Counted from the stretch's first letter, positions 26,026-35,216 are shown. The stretch is DNA of 64,000 nucleotides from Sinorhizobium sp. B11 (GCA_039725955.1 CP091033.1:310001-374000); one strand, 5' to 3'. Notes: generated by a model not told the origin, from the letters alone. Numbers and translations: made by a program.

Positions 26026-27155
26026 CAGGTGAGTACGTCGGCAGTAGCTTTGCGCGTTTCCGGCAGGGCGTCAGCAGATGGCACGGAGCCTTTTAGCAGC
26101 GGCAGCAGGTGGTTCCCTTGCCGCTTGATCTCCGAGAGATAAGGCGTGTCGGAGAGCACGAAATGGGTGATGCCGAGCGCCTGGTACTTCCGCAGCGAGC
26201 GTGCGACATCCTCGGCGGAACCCACGAGCCAGGTCGTGCCCGCGCCGCCGCCGCCGAATTTGCCCGGCGCGGTGTATAGATTGTCGTCGAGCACTTCACC
26301 GCGCTGATGAAGATCGAGCAGCCGCTGCTGCCCTACGGCGACAGCCCGTTGGTGATCGTGCCAGCCGACACCGCTATTGTCAGCCATTTCCGCAACCTTC
26401 GCTTCGGCATCGGCCCAGGCCTCTTCGGTGGTGTCGCGGACCAAGGTTGTAATCCTCAGCCCGAATTGAAGCGGCGGCAGGTCGCGGTCGAGATCGCGGC
26501 TCAGCCGCTTCAAACGGTCGATCCGTTCGCGCACGCCATCGAGCGGTTCGCCCCAGAAAAGCTGGACGTCGGCTTCGGTGGCCGATACGCGCTCGGCCGC
26601 CTCCGATGCGCCGCCGAAGTAGAGCTTCGGATGGCGACGCTCACCGCGGGCCTCGATGCGCGGCACCACGGTGGATTCGGTGACCCCGAAGTGCTCGCCT
26701 GCATAGGTGACGGTTTCCTCCGTCCATAGTTTTCGCACCAGCCGCATGAATTCCTTTGTGCGCGCATAGCGATGCGCCTGATCGCCTTCGCTGTCGCCAT
26801 AGGCCGCCAGATTGTCCTTGCCGGAAACAATGTTGACGCGCACGCGCCCACCGGTGAGGTGATCGAGCGAGGCTGCTGCCGAAGCGAAATTCGCCGGCCT
26901 CCAGTAGCCGGGACGGATCGCAATCAGAGGCTCGAAGGTCGTCGTCCGCGCCGCAAGTGCGGTTGCAACGGTGAAGGTGTCCGGACGGCCCCAGCCTGTG
27001 CCGATGAGCGCACCCTTCCAGCCGTGCTCTTCGAGAGCCCTGGCATGGCTCGTCAGCGTTTCCAGGCTGTTGTGGCTTTCAACGGCGGAATCGCCGCGGT
27101 GGCCGGGTTTGATGGCATTGGGGATATACCAAAGGAATTCCGGATTGCTGGTCAT
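26025..27155 (-). CDS. FMNH2-dependent monooxygenase (SsuD-like, LLM class)
   Basis: This 376-residue TIM-barrel flavin monooxygenase is of the alkanesulfonate monooxygenase type. Features include FLWYIPNA at the start, GTGWGRPDTFTVATALAART, RVRVNIVSGKD, KLYFGGASEAAERVS and a C-terminal HFVLSDTPYLSEI. Such enzymes release sulfite from alkanesulfonates with reduced FMN. It is downstream of a sulfonate-type importer and another LLM enzyme. No NAD(P)H:FMN reductase (SsuE) is encoded nearby, so reduced flavin must come from another locus. The substrate is inferred from context. Confidence 0.85.
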   Translation of the reverse strand: MTSNPEFLWYIPNAIKPGHRGDSAVESHNSLETLTSHARALEEHGWKGALIGTGWGRPDTFTVATALAARTTTFEPLIAIRPGYWRPANFASAAASLDHLTGGRVRVNIVSGKDNLAAYGDSEGDQAHRYARTKEFMRLVRKLWTEETVTYAGEHFGVTESTVVPRIEARGERRHPKLYFGGASEAAERVSATEADVQLFWGEPLDGVRERIDRLKRLSRDLDRDLPPLQFGLRITTLVRDTTEEAWADAEAKVAEMADNSGVGWHDHQRAVAVGQQRLLDLHQRGEVLDDNLYTAPGKFGGGGAGTTWLVGSAEDVARSLRKYQALGITHFVLSDTPYLSEIKRQGNHLLPLLKGSVPSADALPETRKATADVLT

Positions 27156-27245
27156 GCAATATACCCGCGGTTCTCTATTATCGAATTATCTGGAACGGGC
27201 GGCTGGGGTTTTCCGCGAGCCACTCCGTATCTCCTTGGCGATGGA

Positions 27246-28622
27246 TTACCCCGCCGCCCTGCTTTCTTCGCTTTCTTTCACCCTCAGCGCCAGGCCGTTC
27301 GGCGGGCGGTGAAGACCGAGATTCTCGCGCAGTGTCGCGCCCTCGTATTCTTCACGGAACAGGCCCCGCTTGCGCAGGATCGGCACGACCTGATCGACAA
27401 AGTCAGTTAGTCCGGTCGGCAGGATCGGCGGCATGATGTTGAAGGCGTCGGCCGCGCCATTGTCGAACCATTCCTGCATCGCGTCCGCCACCTGTTCCGG
27501 CGTGCCGACCACCGTGCGGTGGCCGCGTGCAGTGGCGACCGCCAGGTAGAACTCGCGTAGGGTCATGTTGTTGCGGGAAACCAGATCGGTGACCAGCTTG
27601 AGGCGGCTCTTGTTGAGTTCGGTGCTGTCTGGAAGCGGCGGGGCCGGATCGTCCAGCGAATAACCGGTGAGATCGACGCCCTTGTAGTGGCGTGCCAGGA
27701 TATTCCAGGCGACCGAGGGGTGGACGAGCGACTGGATATAGTCGTAATTCGCCTTGGCCTCAGCCTCCGTACCGCCGAGGACCGGGAAAATGCCAGGGCT
27801 GATCAGCAGCTCGTCCGGGCTGCGCCCGTAGCGGGCAAGACGTCCTTTGACGTCCGAGTAGAATTCCTGAGCGTCTTCCAGTGTCTGATTGGCGGTAAAG
27901 ATCATCTCGGCAGTGCGTGCGGCGAGTTCGCGCCCGGGCTCCGATGCACCGGCCTGGACGATGACTGGATAGCCCTGAACCGGGCGGCCGACATTCAACG
28001 GTCCGCTGACACTGAAGAACTGACCCTTGTGGTTCAGCTGATGCACCTTGTCAGGATCGAGGTAGACGCCGCTTTCCTTGTCGCGGATGAAGGCATCGTC
28101 CTCATAGGAATCCCATAAGCCCTTCACCAGATCGACGAATTCTTCGGCCCTTGCATACCTATCGGCATGAGCCGGGTGGCCGGGGATAGAGAAATTCTTG
28201 GAGACGTCAGCGCCCGTGGTGACGACATTCCAGGCCGCACGTCCCTTGGAGATATAATCCAGCGAGGCGAATTTGCGGGCGAGCAGATAAGGGTCTTCGT
28301 AGGTGGTGGAGGCGGTCGCGACGAAGCCGATATGGCTTGTGGCCTGCGAAAGCGCCGCCCACAGGGTGATCGGCTCGAAATGGGCGCCCTGCGCTGTGCG
28401 GCGCAGGGCTTCCGGATCCTTTGCGCGTTCCCAGCCGGCAGGGCTGTCGGCAACGAAAACGAGATCGAACTTGCCGCGTTCCGCCGTCTGAACCAAGTCG
28501 CGATAGTGATCGATATTCAAGCCGGCATCGGCCTGCGCATCCGGGTGGCGCCAGGCGGCGATATGATGGCCCGTTGCCATGATGAACGCGCCAAGCCGTA
28601 TCTGTCTTTTCTGACTTGCCAT
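27246..28622 (-). CDS. FMNH2-dependent monooxygenase (NtaA/SnaA/DszA type)
   Basis: A 458-residue LLM-class enzyme of the nitrilotriacetate/pristinamycin/dibenzothiophene monooxygenase branch, longer than SsuD. It starts KRQIRLGAFIMATGHHIAAW and has DLVFVADSP, GFVATASTTYEDPYLLARKF, RAAWNVVTTG and PVIVQAGASEPGRELAARTA, all typical. It lies 20 bases after the ABC ATPase gene and 90 before the SsuD-like gene. The two enzymes may handle different sulfur compounds delivered by the same importer. Exact substrate unknown. Confidence 0.85.
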   Translation of the reverse strand: MASQKRQIRLGAFIMATGHHIAAWRHPDAQADAGLNIDHYRDLVQTAERGKFDLVFVADSPAGWERAKDPEALRRTAQGAHFEPITLWAALSQATSHIGFVATASTTYEDPYLLARKFASLDYISKGRAAWNVVTTGADVSKNFSIPGHPAHADRYARAEEFVDLVKGLWDSYEDDAFIRDKESGVYLDPDKVHQLNHKGQFFSVSGPLNVGRPVQGYPVIVQAGASEPGRELAARTAEMIFTANQTLEDAQEFYSDVKGRLARYGRSPDELLISPGIFPVLGGTEAEAKANYDYIQSLVHPSVAWNILARHYKGVDLTGYSLDDPAPPLPDSTELNKSRLKLVTDLVSRNNMTLREFYLAVATARGHRTVVGTPEQVADAMQEWFDNGAADAFNIMPPILPTGLTDFVDQVVPILRKRGLFREEYEGATLRENLGLHRPPNGLALRVKESEESRAAG

Positions 28623-28642
28623 GATGACGATCTCCGTTGGTT

Positions 28643-29383
28643 TCAGGCGGCGCGGCGGCCGGGGGCATCAACCCCGAGCCGGCTCAGAAGCCGGGTTCGG
28701 ATCTGTGCGAAGCGCGGGTCGCCGTGGTCGCGAGGCACGGCCAGGTCGATGCGCAGATCCTCCACCAAGCGGCCCTCGTCGAGCACCAGGATCCGGTCGG
28801 CGAGCGAGATCGCCTCATCGACATCATGGGTGACGAGCAGGACGGCGGGGCGGTGTTTTGCACAAAGCTCCCGCAAGAGATCATGCATCTTCAGCCGGGT
28901 CAGCGCATCGAGCGCGCCGAAGGGTTCGTCAGCCAGCAGCAGGGCCGGCTCGCGCACCAGCGAGCGGGCAAGTGCCACTCTCTGCTGTTCGCCGCCGGAC
29001 AGTTGGTTCGGCCAGGCAGTTTCGCGTCCTTTGAGACCAACTTCGGCGAGGGCCTTGCGTCCGGCTTCCTGTCCGGTTTCACCCGGCAGGCCGAGCGTGA
29101 CGTTCTGAATGACCGTGCGCCAGGGCAGCAGGCGGGCATCCTGAAAGACCACCGAAAGCCTTTCCGGGGTCTCGAGCGTCCCCGTTCCCTCGACCTCATG
29201 ATCGAGGCCGGCAAGGGCTCTGAGAAAAGTGCTCTTGCCTGATCCGCTTTTCCCGAGCAGGGCCACGAATTCGCCCTCACCGATATCGAGATCCACACTG
29301 TCGAGGATCGTCTTCGCCGCAAAACGTCGCACGAGATTTTCGACGCGGACCGCGGGTTTCAGTTGGCCAGAGTGCGGCGCCAT
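28643..29383 (-). CDS. ABC importer ATPase (sulfonate/nitrate/taurine type)
   Basis: This 246-residue ATPase has Walker A GKSGSGKST, signature LSGGEQQRVALARSL, Walker B LLLADEPFGALDAL and switch His LLVTHDVDEA, closest in pattern to SsuB/TauB. Its ATG at 29383 lies inside the end of the permease gene (25-base overlap), so translation is coupled. It drives uptake with the permease and binding protein upstream. Confidence 0.9.
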   Translation of the reverse strand: MAPHSGQLKPAVRVENLVRRFAAKTILDSVDLDIGEGEFVALLGKSGSGKSTFLRALAGLDHEVEGTGTLETPERLSVVFQDARLLPWRTVIQNVTLGLPGETGQEAGRKALAEVGLKGRETAWPNQLSGGEQQRVALARSLVREPALLLADEPFGALDALTRLKMHDLLRELCAKHRPAVLLVTHDVDEAISLADRILVLDEGRLVEDLRIDLAVPRDHGDPRFAQIRTRLLSRLGVDAPGRRAA

Positions 29384-30237
29384 GACAGGACCCTCCGTTC
29401 GAGCAGGCGGACGAGACCGTCCGAGACGAGGCCGAGCAGCACATAGACCACGAGGCCGACGAGAATGACGTCGGTCTGGCCATAGGTGCGGGCAAGATCG
29501 ATCATGTAGCCGAGGCCGCTAGTGGAATTGATCTGCTCGACCACCACAAGCGACACCCAGCAGAGCGTGACGGCAAAGCGCAGGCCGAGGAGGAAGCCGG
29601 GCAGGGCGCCGGGCAGTACCACCTGGAAGATGAAGTCCTTCTGGCTCATGCGCAGCGTCTCGGCGAGCTCGACGTAGCGGCTGTCGATGCTGCGCAGTGC
29701 GTTGTGGGTGTGGATGTAGATGGGGATGATGACGGCAAGCACGATGGTCGTGACCTTCATGCTTTCGCCAATCCCGAACCACAGAATGAAAAGCGGGATC
29801 AGCGCCAGCGTCGGGATCGCGCGTTTGATCTGGATTGGCCCGTCAATCAGCGCTTCGCCGATGCGTGATAGGCCGGCGATAACCGCGAGAGCCGTGCCGA
29901 TGACGAGGCCGATGCTGAGGCCCAGCAGTGCACGGGTCGCAGACGTCAAGAAATTATCCTGCAGGCGACCCTCGGCGATCAACCGACCAAAGGCCTCGAT
30001 GACCGTCCAGGGGGCAGAGAGAATGCGCGGATCGATCCATCCGAATGTCGATCCAGCGATCCAGGCAAGCACCAGCAATGCCGGGCCGATCTGAAGTCCG
30101 AACGGTATCTCGCGTCCGGGACCGAGCCTACGGCGAGCGCGGGAGGCTGCGTGTTTTGCAGTGGTTGTTATGCCGGCGCTCTCGCGCGGCGCTCGCCGTG
30201 AGGTCTTGACGTTATCTGCATCCCAGGTGGTTGCCAT
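29359..30237 (-). CDS. ABC importer permease (SsuC type)
   Basis: A 292-residue permease of the BPD_transp_1 family with a long cytoplasmic N-tail (about 45 residues rich in Ala and Arg) and six membrane helices. The EAA-like loop is ELAETLRMSQKDFIFQVVLP, and SGLGYMIDLARTYGQTD is typical of sulfonate/taurine permeases. A good ribosome site (GAGAGGAGATCGCAAGC) precedes the ATG. It is 41 bases after the binding-protein gene. Confidence 0.9.
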   Translation of the reverse strand: MATTWDADNVKTSRRAPRESAGITTTAKHAASRARRRLGPGREIPFGLQIGPALLVLAWIAGSTFGWIDPRILSAPWTVIEAFGRLIAEGRLQDNFLTSATRALLGLSIGLVIGTALAVIAGLSRIGEALIDGPIQIKRAIPTLALIPLFILWFGIGESMKVTTIVLAVIIPIYIHTHNALRSIDSRYVELAETLRMSQKDFIFQVVLPGALPGFLLGLRFAVTLCWVSLVVVEQINSTSGLGYMIDLARTYGQTDVILVGLVVYVLLGLVSDGLVRLLERRVLSWRRTLAN

Positions 30238-30278
30238 GCTTGCGATCTCCTCTCTTCGCTATGGAACGGCGCACGTGA

Positions 30279-31304
30279 TCACTGGCTTCTTGGCAGGGCG
30301 CCAGCAGCGATTTTTTCGAAGCGGTTGTCGAAGATCTGTTCGACGTCGAAGGGCTTGTAGCCAAGCTCGTCAGCCAGGAGGTTGATGGTTTCCTGATGGC
30401 GCTTCTTCACGTCTGCCCAGCTATCCGGAATGACCTGGGTGCCTGAGAGCTTGACGAGAAATTCGGCATCCTCGCGGCTGAGACCCTGCTGGCCAATATA
30501 ATATTCCTTGATCCAGATCTCGGGGTTCTGATCGACCCATTCGGTTGCCCGTGCCCAGAGGCGGACGTATTCGGCCAGGGCGGCCGCCTTTGCGGGATCG
30601 TCCAGCACCCATTGCGGTGCATAGAGGTGGGAGGGGTCGTCACGAAGTCCGTGCTCGATCAGGCTCGCGCCATCGGAGCCATACTGGCTGACGTAGCGAC
30701 GGATATTGACGCCGCCGAGCGGCGCAATATCGACCTGCTTGCTGGCGAGCGCCTTCGGATAGACGTCGCCGGTGCTCGGCAGTTCGACCAGTGTGGCGTC
30801 TTTCTTCGTCAGGCCTGCGGAATGAAGCGCACGAAGCACAAGTGTACCCTGGGCCTGGCCGGGACTGAAGGCGATGCGCTTGCCGCGGAAATCTGCGAGC
30901 GACTTGACATCGACGCCAGGCGCGATGCCGAAACGGTAGATTGGATTGGCAGTCGGGTCCTTCCGTTCGCGATAGGCGATGTTGCGGACCGGCAGGTTGT
31001 TCCAGGTTGCAAAGATCGACGGGATTTCGGCTACGGAGCCGACATCAAGTGCATGCGCGCGGAAGGCTTCGGATGTCTGGGGGCCACCGCTGAGATTTGC
31101 CCATTTGACCTCGAAGGTGAGTTCCTTGGCGAGGCCGGAAACCTCGAGAGCCTTCTGTGTCACGGGATCGCCGATCGTCAGAACCGTCCCGGGCGGCACT
31201 TTGTCAAGCAGCGGTGCGCTTGCCTCTGTCGCTGCAACGTTGCTGAACGTGCCAAGGGAGAGGAGGCCGAGCGCAACCGTTCCCAGAGTTTTTGCCAATG
31301 TCAT
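30279..31304 (-). CDS. ABC importer periplasmic binding protein (SsuA type)
   Basis: A 341-residue aliphatic-sulfonate-type binding protein with a signal peptide (MTLAKTLGTVALGLLSLGTF...AATEA). The mature part starts with a beta strand (TVLTIGD) and has GKRIAFSPGQAQGTLVLRAL, the usual SBP_bac_3/NMT1-like ligand segment, then PSTGDVYPKALASKQVDIAP. It is the first gene of the minus-strand operon. The AT-rich sequence with TCTATAGA (31377-31384) about 70 bases upstream is the likely promoter region. Confidence 0.88.
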   Translation of the reverse strand: MTLAKTLGTVALGLLSLGTFSNVAATEASAPLLDKVPPGTVLTIGDPVTQKALEVSGLAKELTFEVKWANLSGGPQTSEAFRAHALDVGSVAEIPSIFATWNNLPVRNIAYRERKDPTANPIYRFGIAPGVDVKSLADFRGKRIAFSPGQAQGTLVLRALHSAGLTKKDATLVELPSTGDVYPKALASKQVDIAPLGGVNIRRYVSQYGSDGASLIEHGLRDDPSHLYAPQWVLDDPAKAAALAEYVRLWARATEWVDQNPEIWIKEYYIGQQGLSREDAEFLVKLSGTQVIPDSWADVKKRHQETINLLADELGYKPFDVEQIFDNRFEKIAAGALPRSQ

Positions 31305-31732
31305 CGTTGATGTTTCCCGTTTAAGGTTGCAATGTCAGGAGGCGATAACGGGAAGAGTGTCGAATTCTCTATTAAATCTATAGACTATTTATTTCTTTCG
31401 TTCGCCTGTTCGTGAAAAATCGTACCAATTGTGCCGGTGGCGCGGACGCACGCATTATTTGCTGAAGACATGACGATTTCTGCGTGGGCGAGAAGACGCG
31501 GCCCGCCGTTGTGATGAGATCGAGGTCAGAACAGTGAAACCCATGCAATGCCGAGGCCGCCTCCTCGGGGATCATTGCAACCGGATCGCCTCTTAGCTTT
31601 CCAGAAACCTTGTCTTGCTTCGGGACGGCTTTGAAATTCTCGCACCGTGAGACTTGGTTACATTCCTTTACGTTCCGCTGTTAAAGTCACCGCCGAAATA
31701 TCTGCTGAAGCGACTTAACAGTTGGGCTGACG
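31305..31732. other. 428-base divergent intergenic region
   Basis: This region separates the sulfonate operon from the PAS-GGDEF gene. It holds an AT-rich patch with the palindrome TCTATAGA (31377-31384) and TTCTCTATTA (31365-31374) on the sulfonate side. On the GGDEF side CTGTTAAAGTC (31678-31688) and GACTTAACAG (31712-31721) form an inverted repeat with one bulged base. I see no convincing gene in between. Confidence 0.5.
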
Positions 31733-33298
31733 ATGCTTGGTGCCGAGATCCTTGCATTCCTGAAGGCGTGTCCAATGGCGGTGCTCGTGTTCGACACCGC
31801 TGGCCGCGTGGTTTTTGTCAATGACGAAGCAGGACATCTCCTCCATCTCGAAAGTCAGCCTGCCGGAGTCGATATTGCCGAGCTCATGCCCGAGTGGCCC
31901 TTGCTCTCAGGCGTCTCTACCGCCTTCGTTGACGATCGTGCCGGTCATCGCCGATCATGTCGGCTACAGGTCATAAACTGGTCCACGGGTGCAGAGACGG
32001 TCACAGCCGTTTTCCTCGAGCCTGTCAATGACGAGCGTCCCGCAGGTTATGCGGCGCGCGAGGCAAATCTGCGCCTGCGCTATGTCATAGAGATGCTGCC
32101 GGAGGCGGTCTGTGTGTTCGACGCCAACGATCGCTATGTTCTCTGGAACCAGAAATATGCCGAGCTTTATGCTGACATAGCCGAGCACCTCAGGCCTGGT
32201 GCTGCGTTCGAGGATATATTGAGGACCAGTCTCGCAGGGGACAGGATGTGCGAGCTCGTCGCCGACAAGGAGGCCTGGTTCAGCGCCCGCATGCAGAAAT
32301 TCCGTCAGCCGGTTTCGCAGGAGGAACAGCGGTTGCAGGATGGCCGCTGGCTGCGCCACGACGACCGGCGCACGCCGGACGGTGGCGCCATTGGCATGCG
32401 CATCGATATTACCGGCCTCAAGCAGCGAGAAGACTGGCTTCGCCAATTGTTCGATGCGAATCCCATGCCCATGCTTTTGTGCGATGGCGAGAGCCTCGCC
32501 ATCCTCCAGGCCAACCAGACGGCCGTCGATTTCTATGGCTTCCAACCAGCAGCGCTATTGTCGAAGCGGGCCTGTGACATGCATGTCGACGGCGAACTCC
32601 AGGCATTTGAGAAGATCCTCCTTCATCTCGATGGTGACCGTGATGCACGGACGATCTGGCGGCAGGCGACGCTGGACGGATCGGAGCGTCATGTGCTGAT
32701 CTATGTTCGCCAGCTCCACGAAGGGGCCGAGCGCCGGCTGCTGCTCACCGTGGCCGACGTCAGCGACAGAATTCTTGCCGAGGCTGAGGCCAACCGTTTG
32801 GCACATCACGATATTCTCACAGGCCTGCCGAACAGGATGCAGTTCTACAAAGCGCTCCAAAAAGCCCTTACATCGGAGGACAGGGAGAGGGTCATCATCT
32901 GCTGCCTGGATCTGGATGGGTTCAAGCCCGTCAATGATACGTTTGGCCATGCTGCCGGCGATGAAGTGCTAAAAAATGTCGCCAACCGGCTGCAGATGCA
33001 TGCGCAGGGCCATCTGGTCGCCCGCCTCGGCGGTGATGAATTCGCCATCCTGATGAGGGGGCAAAGAGGTGAGGCGATTGATCTCGCCGAGCGCTGTATC
33101 GACGCCTTCGAACAGTCTTTTGCCATCAATGGTCTTGCTATCCGTCTCGGTGTCAGCATTGGCATTGCCGCGGTTGACGGAGTGGATGGAGAAGCGCTCA
33201 TGCAGGAGGCGGACCGGGCGCTCTATCGTGCCAAGGCCGATGGCCGCAACACCTGGCGCATGACACCTCTCGATCTGCCTGTTCCGAAGCGGGCATAG
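31733..33298 (+). CDS. PAS-PAS-PAS-GGDEF diguanylate cyclase
   Basis: A 521-residue soluble signalling protein. Three PAS-like segments (about residues 8-95, 115-230 and 236-348) precede a GGDEF domain (355-510) with HHDILTGLPNR at its start, the metal residue in CLDLDGFKPVNDTFGH and the active loop RLGGDEF (GGDEF 433-437). It should make cyclic di-GMP. The product-inhibition RxxD site normally just before GGDEF is absent (QGHL instead), so feedback inhibition may be lost. There is no EAL domain and no membrane segment. The signal is unknown. The ribosome site is weak. Confidence 0.9.
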   Translation: MLGAEILAFLKACPMAVLVFDTAGRVVFVNDEAGHLLHLESQPAGVDIAELMPEWPLLSGVSTAFVDDRAGHRRSCRLQVINWSTGAETVTAVFLEPVNDERPAGYAAREANLRLRYVIEMLPEAVCVFDANDRYVLWNQKYAELYADIAEHLRPGAAFEDILRTSLAGDRMCELVADKEAWFSARMQKFRQPVSQEEQRLQDGRWLRHDDRRTPDGGAIGMRIDITGLKQREDWLRQLFDANPMPMLLCDGESLAILQANQTAVDFYGFQPAALLSKRACDMHVDGELQAFEKILLHLDGDRDARTIWRQATLDGSERHVLIYVRQLHEGAERRLLLTVADVSDRILAEAEANRLAHHDILTGLPNRMQFYKALQKALTSEDRERVIICCLDLDGFKPVNDTFGHAAGDEVLKNVANRLQMHAQGHLVARLGGDEFAILMRGQRGEAIDLAERCIDAFEQSFAINGLAIRLGVSIGIAAVDGVDGEALMQEADRALYRAKADGRNTWRMTPLDLPVPKRA

Positions 33299-33312
33299 GC
33301 CTGATCAGTCCG

Positions 33313-34179
33313 TCAGTTCTCCTGTTTTGCAGCAAGCAGCCAATCACGAAGCGTTTTTGCCTCGCGCGAGAGGCCCTTTGCCTCGATGAGCCAGTAAGCC
33401 TTGTCCATATCGGTAGCCCGCTCGAAGAGGGAAACGAGCGAACCTGCCGCGATCTCTTCTGCGATCAGGGCGGTCGGGCAAAGGCCGATGCCCTGGCCGC
33501 TGATCAACGAGCCGATCATGAGGTTGAAGTCGGCAAAAATAGGTCCGGCTTTCGGCGAGGAATGGATGCCGGCGCCTGACAGCCAGCGTGCCCAGGCATC
33601 GGTCGTCTCGTCATGCAGGATTTCGCAGGCAAGCAGGTCGGCTGGCTTTTGAAACGGGCCATGCCGGGCAAGGAATTTCGCCGAACAGGTTGGCCTGGTC
33701 TCGGCATCGAGGAGCTTGATGGCGCCGGGACCTGGCCGCACGCCGTGGCAGACGAGGAGATCGGCACCTGCAGCTTCAGGCGTCCTGGCATCCAGCGCGT
33801 AGACGATGTTGATCCGGATTTCGGGGAAGGCAGTTCTCAGCCTCGGCAGTTGCGGAATGAGCCATCGCACCGCCATGGAGGGAATGCATGCAACGCTGAC
33901 CGGGCGGCTGTTGGCTTCCAGCCTCAACTGCCCGGCGGCGACTTCGATATGCGTTAAGGCATGCGTGACGGCCGAGCCGAATTCCCTGCCGGCGGCCGTT
34001 AACGTCACGCCACGGCTATGACGCAGAAACAGGGGGATGCGGAGCCAAGTCTCCATTGCCTTCACATGCTGGCTTATGCCGGCGGGTTTCAGATTCAATT
34101 CGGCAGCAGCCCTGACGAAGCTTTCGTGGCGCGCGGCTGCTTCGAATGCCCGCAGTGACGCGAGAGGAAAGTTTCTCAT
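33313..34179 (-). CDS. LysR-family regulator (GcvA-like)
   Basis: A 288-residue LysR protein of the GcvA branch: it starts MRNFPLASLRAFEAAARHES and has the helix-turn-helix AAAELNLKPAGISQHVKAME, then HSRGVTLTAAGREF and the co-inducer domain (RPVSVACIPSMAVRWLIPQL). The ATG 34179 is 12 codons inside a longer frame and is the family-typical start. It is divergent from the DUF1989 gene, so it may regulate it. The inducer is unknown. Confidence 0.88.
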   Translation of the reverse strand: MRNFPLASLRAFEAAARHESFVRAAAELNLKPAGISQHVKAMETWLRIPLFLRHSRGVTLTAAGREFGSAVTHALTHIEVAAGQLRLEANSRPVSVACIPSMAVRWLIPQLPRLRTAFPEIRINIVYALDARTPEAAGADLLVCHGVRPGPGAIKLLDAETRPTCSAKFLARHGPFQKPADLLACEILHDETTDAWARWLSGAGIHSSPKAGPIFADFNLMIGSLISGQGIGLCPTALIAEEIAAGSLVSLFERATDMDKAYWLIEAKGLSREAKTLRDWLLAAKQEN

Positions 34180-34323
34180 GGCAGGATGACTAAGCAAAAC
34201 TTGTCCAGAGAGCAAGGGACAGCTCAGTTGCCCAACGGCGTGGCCCAGCTAAGAGTGCTCGGCGATTATTGCGTGTTACCGGGCGCAACACCCGGAGACC
34301 GCCAGCGGAGCGAAAATAACAGG

Positions 34324-35181
34324 ATGTCGAAACAGTCGATCGTGCCAGTTCCTTCCGACGCAACCGAGCGGCGGTCAGCACCGCCCGTGGTCGTCTACCC
34401 AGTCGAAACGCTGCCATCCGCCGATCTCGGTCTGCTCGAGGCGGCCCGCCAAACGCTGACGAAGGTCGGCGAGGTAATCGTGCCGCCGCGCGAGGCAGGC
34501 AGCTTTCACGTTCCGCAGGGTCATTTCTTTCGCATCGTCAGTATCGACGGCCCGCAGGTTGGTGACCTCAATCTGTGGAACGCTGCAGACCTCTCCGAAC
34601 GGTTTTTCAGCGGCAAGACACGAGCATTGCGCGCGACCCATGTCGGTGTCGGCGATCGTCTATGGAGTACGCTGCCCTACCTGCGCCCCATGGCGACGAT
34701 CACCTATGACAGCCTTGGCTGGTACGGGTGGGATGATGACGGAGCTGGCGTTCATGACGTCATCGGCACGCGCTGCGATCCCTATACCAACCGATTGCTG
34801 AAGGGTAGCGATTACCATTACTGCTGCCATTCGAACCTGACGCGGGCGCTTGCGGCCGAGAGCGGCATGCCGCTCGAGCAAGCGGAAATGCACGTGCATG
34901 ACGTCCTCAACGTCTTCATGTGCACCGGCTTCACCAAGGATACGCACCAGTATTTCATGAAGGCAAGTCCGGTACGGCCGGGAGATTTCATCGAGTTCTT
35001 TGCCGAAATCGATCTTCTTGGTGCCCTGTCGGCATGCCCGGGCGGCGATTGCGGCGCAAGCCATTCGAGCGATGTGGCCGCCTGCTATCCGTTGAAGGTC
35101 GAAATGTGGAAGCCTGATCCCGTAGCACTCGCCGGTTGGACACCGCCGGTGCGAAATCCCTATCCGAGAACGCATCGATAA
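34324..35181 (+). CDS. DUF1989 (urea-amidolyase-associated) protein
   Basis: A 285-residue protein of the DUF1989/YcgI family, members of which often accompany urea carboxylase genes. Conserved pieces are FRIVSIDGPQVGDLNLWNA, TRCDPYTNRLLKGSDYHYCC with Cys/His metal-site candidates, VHDVLNVFMCTGF and SACPGGDC. No urea carboxylase or allophanate hydrolase is nearby; the neighbours are a LysR regulator and a glycerate kinase. The ATG 34324 is preferred, with a poor ribosome site; an open frame runs from 34186, so the start is uncertain. The biochemical function is not known to me. Confidence 0.75.
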   Translation: MSKQSIVPVPSDATERRSAPPVVVYPVETLPSADLGLLEAARQTLTKVGEVIVPPREAGSFHVPQGHFFRIVSIDGPQVGDLNLWNAADLSERFFSGKTRALRATHVGVGDRLWSTLPYLRPMATITYDSLGWYGWDDDGAGVHDVIGTRCDPYTNRLLKGSDYHYCCHSNLTRALAAESGMPLEQAEMHVHDVLNVFMCTGFTKDTHQYFMKASPVRPGDFIEFFAEIDLLGALSACPGGDCGASHSSDVAACYPLKVEMWKPDPVALAGWTPPVRNPYPRTHR

Positions 35182-35197
35182 CAAGGACGTCGAGAAA

Positions 35198-35213
35198 CTC
35201 CTTCATGAAGGAG
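35198..35213. repeat. Perfect 16-base palindrome between convergent genes
   Basis: CTCCTTCATGAAGGAG lies between the DUF1989 stop and the glycerate-kinase stop. It could fold as a 6-bp hairpin on either strand and may serve as a terminator, but there is no T tract. Confidence 0.4.
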
Positions 35214-35216
35214 CGC

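Noticed and set aside
31378..31575. 65-codon minus-strand frame in the 31.3-31.7 kb gap
   Set aside because: No ribosome site, no recognisable motif, and its 3' end overlaps the likely promoter of the sulfonate operon.
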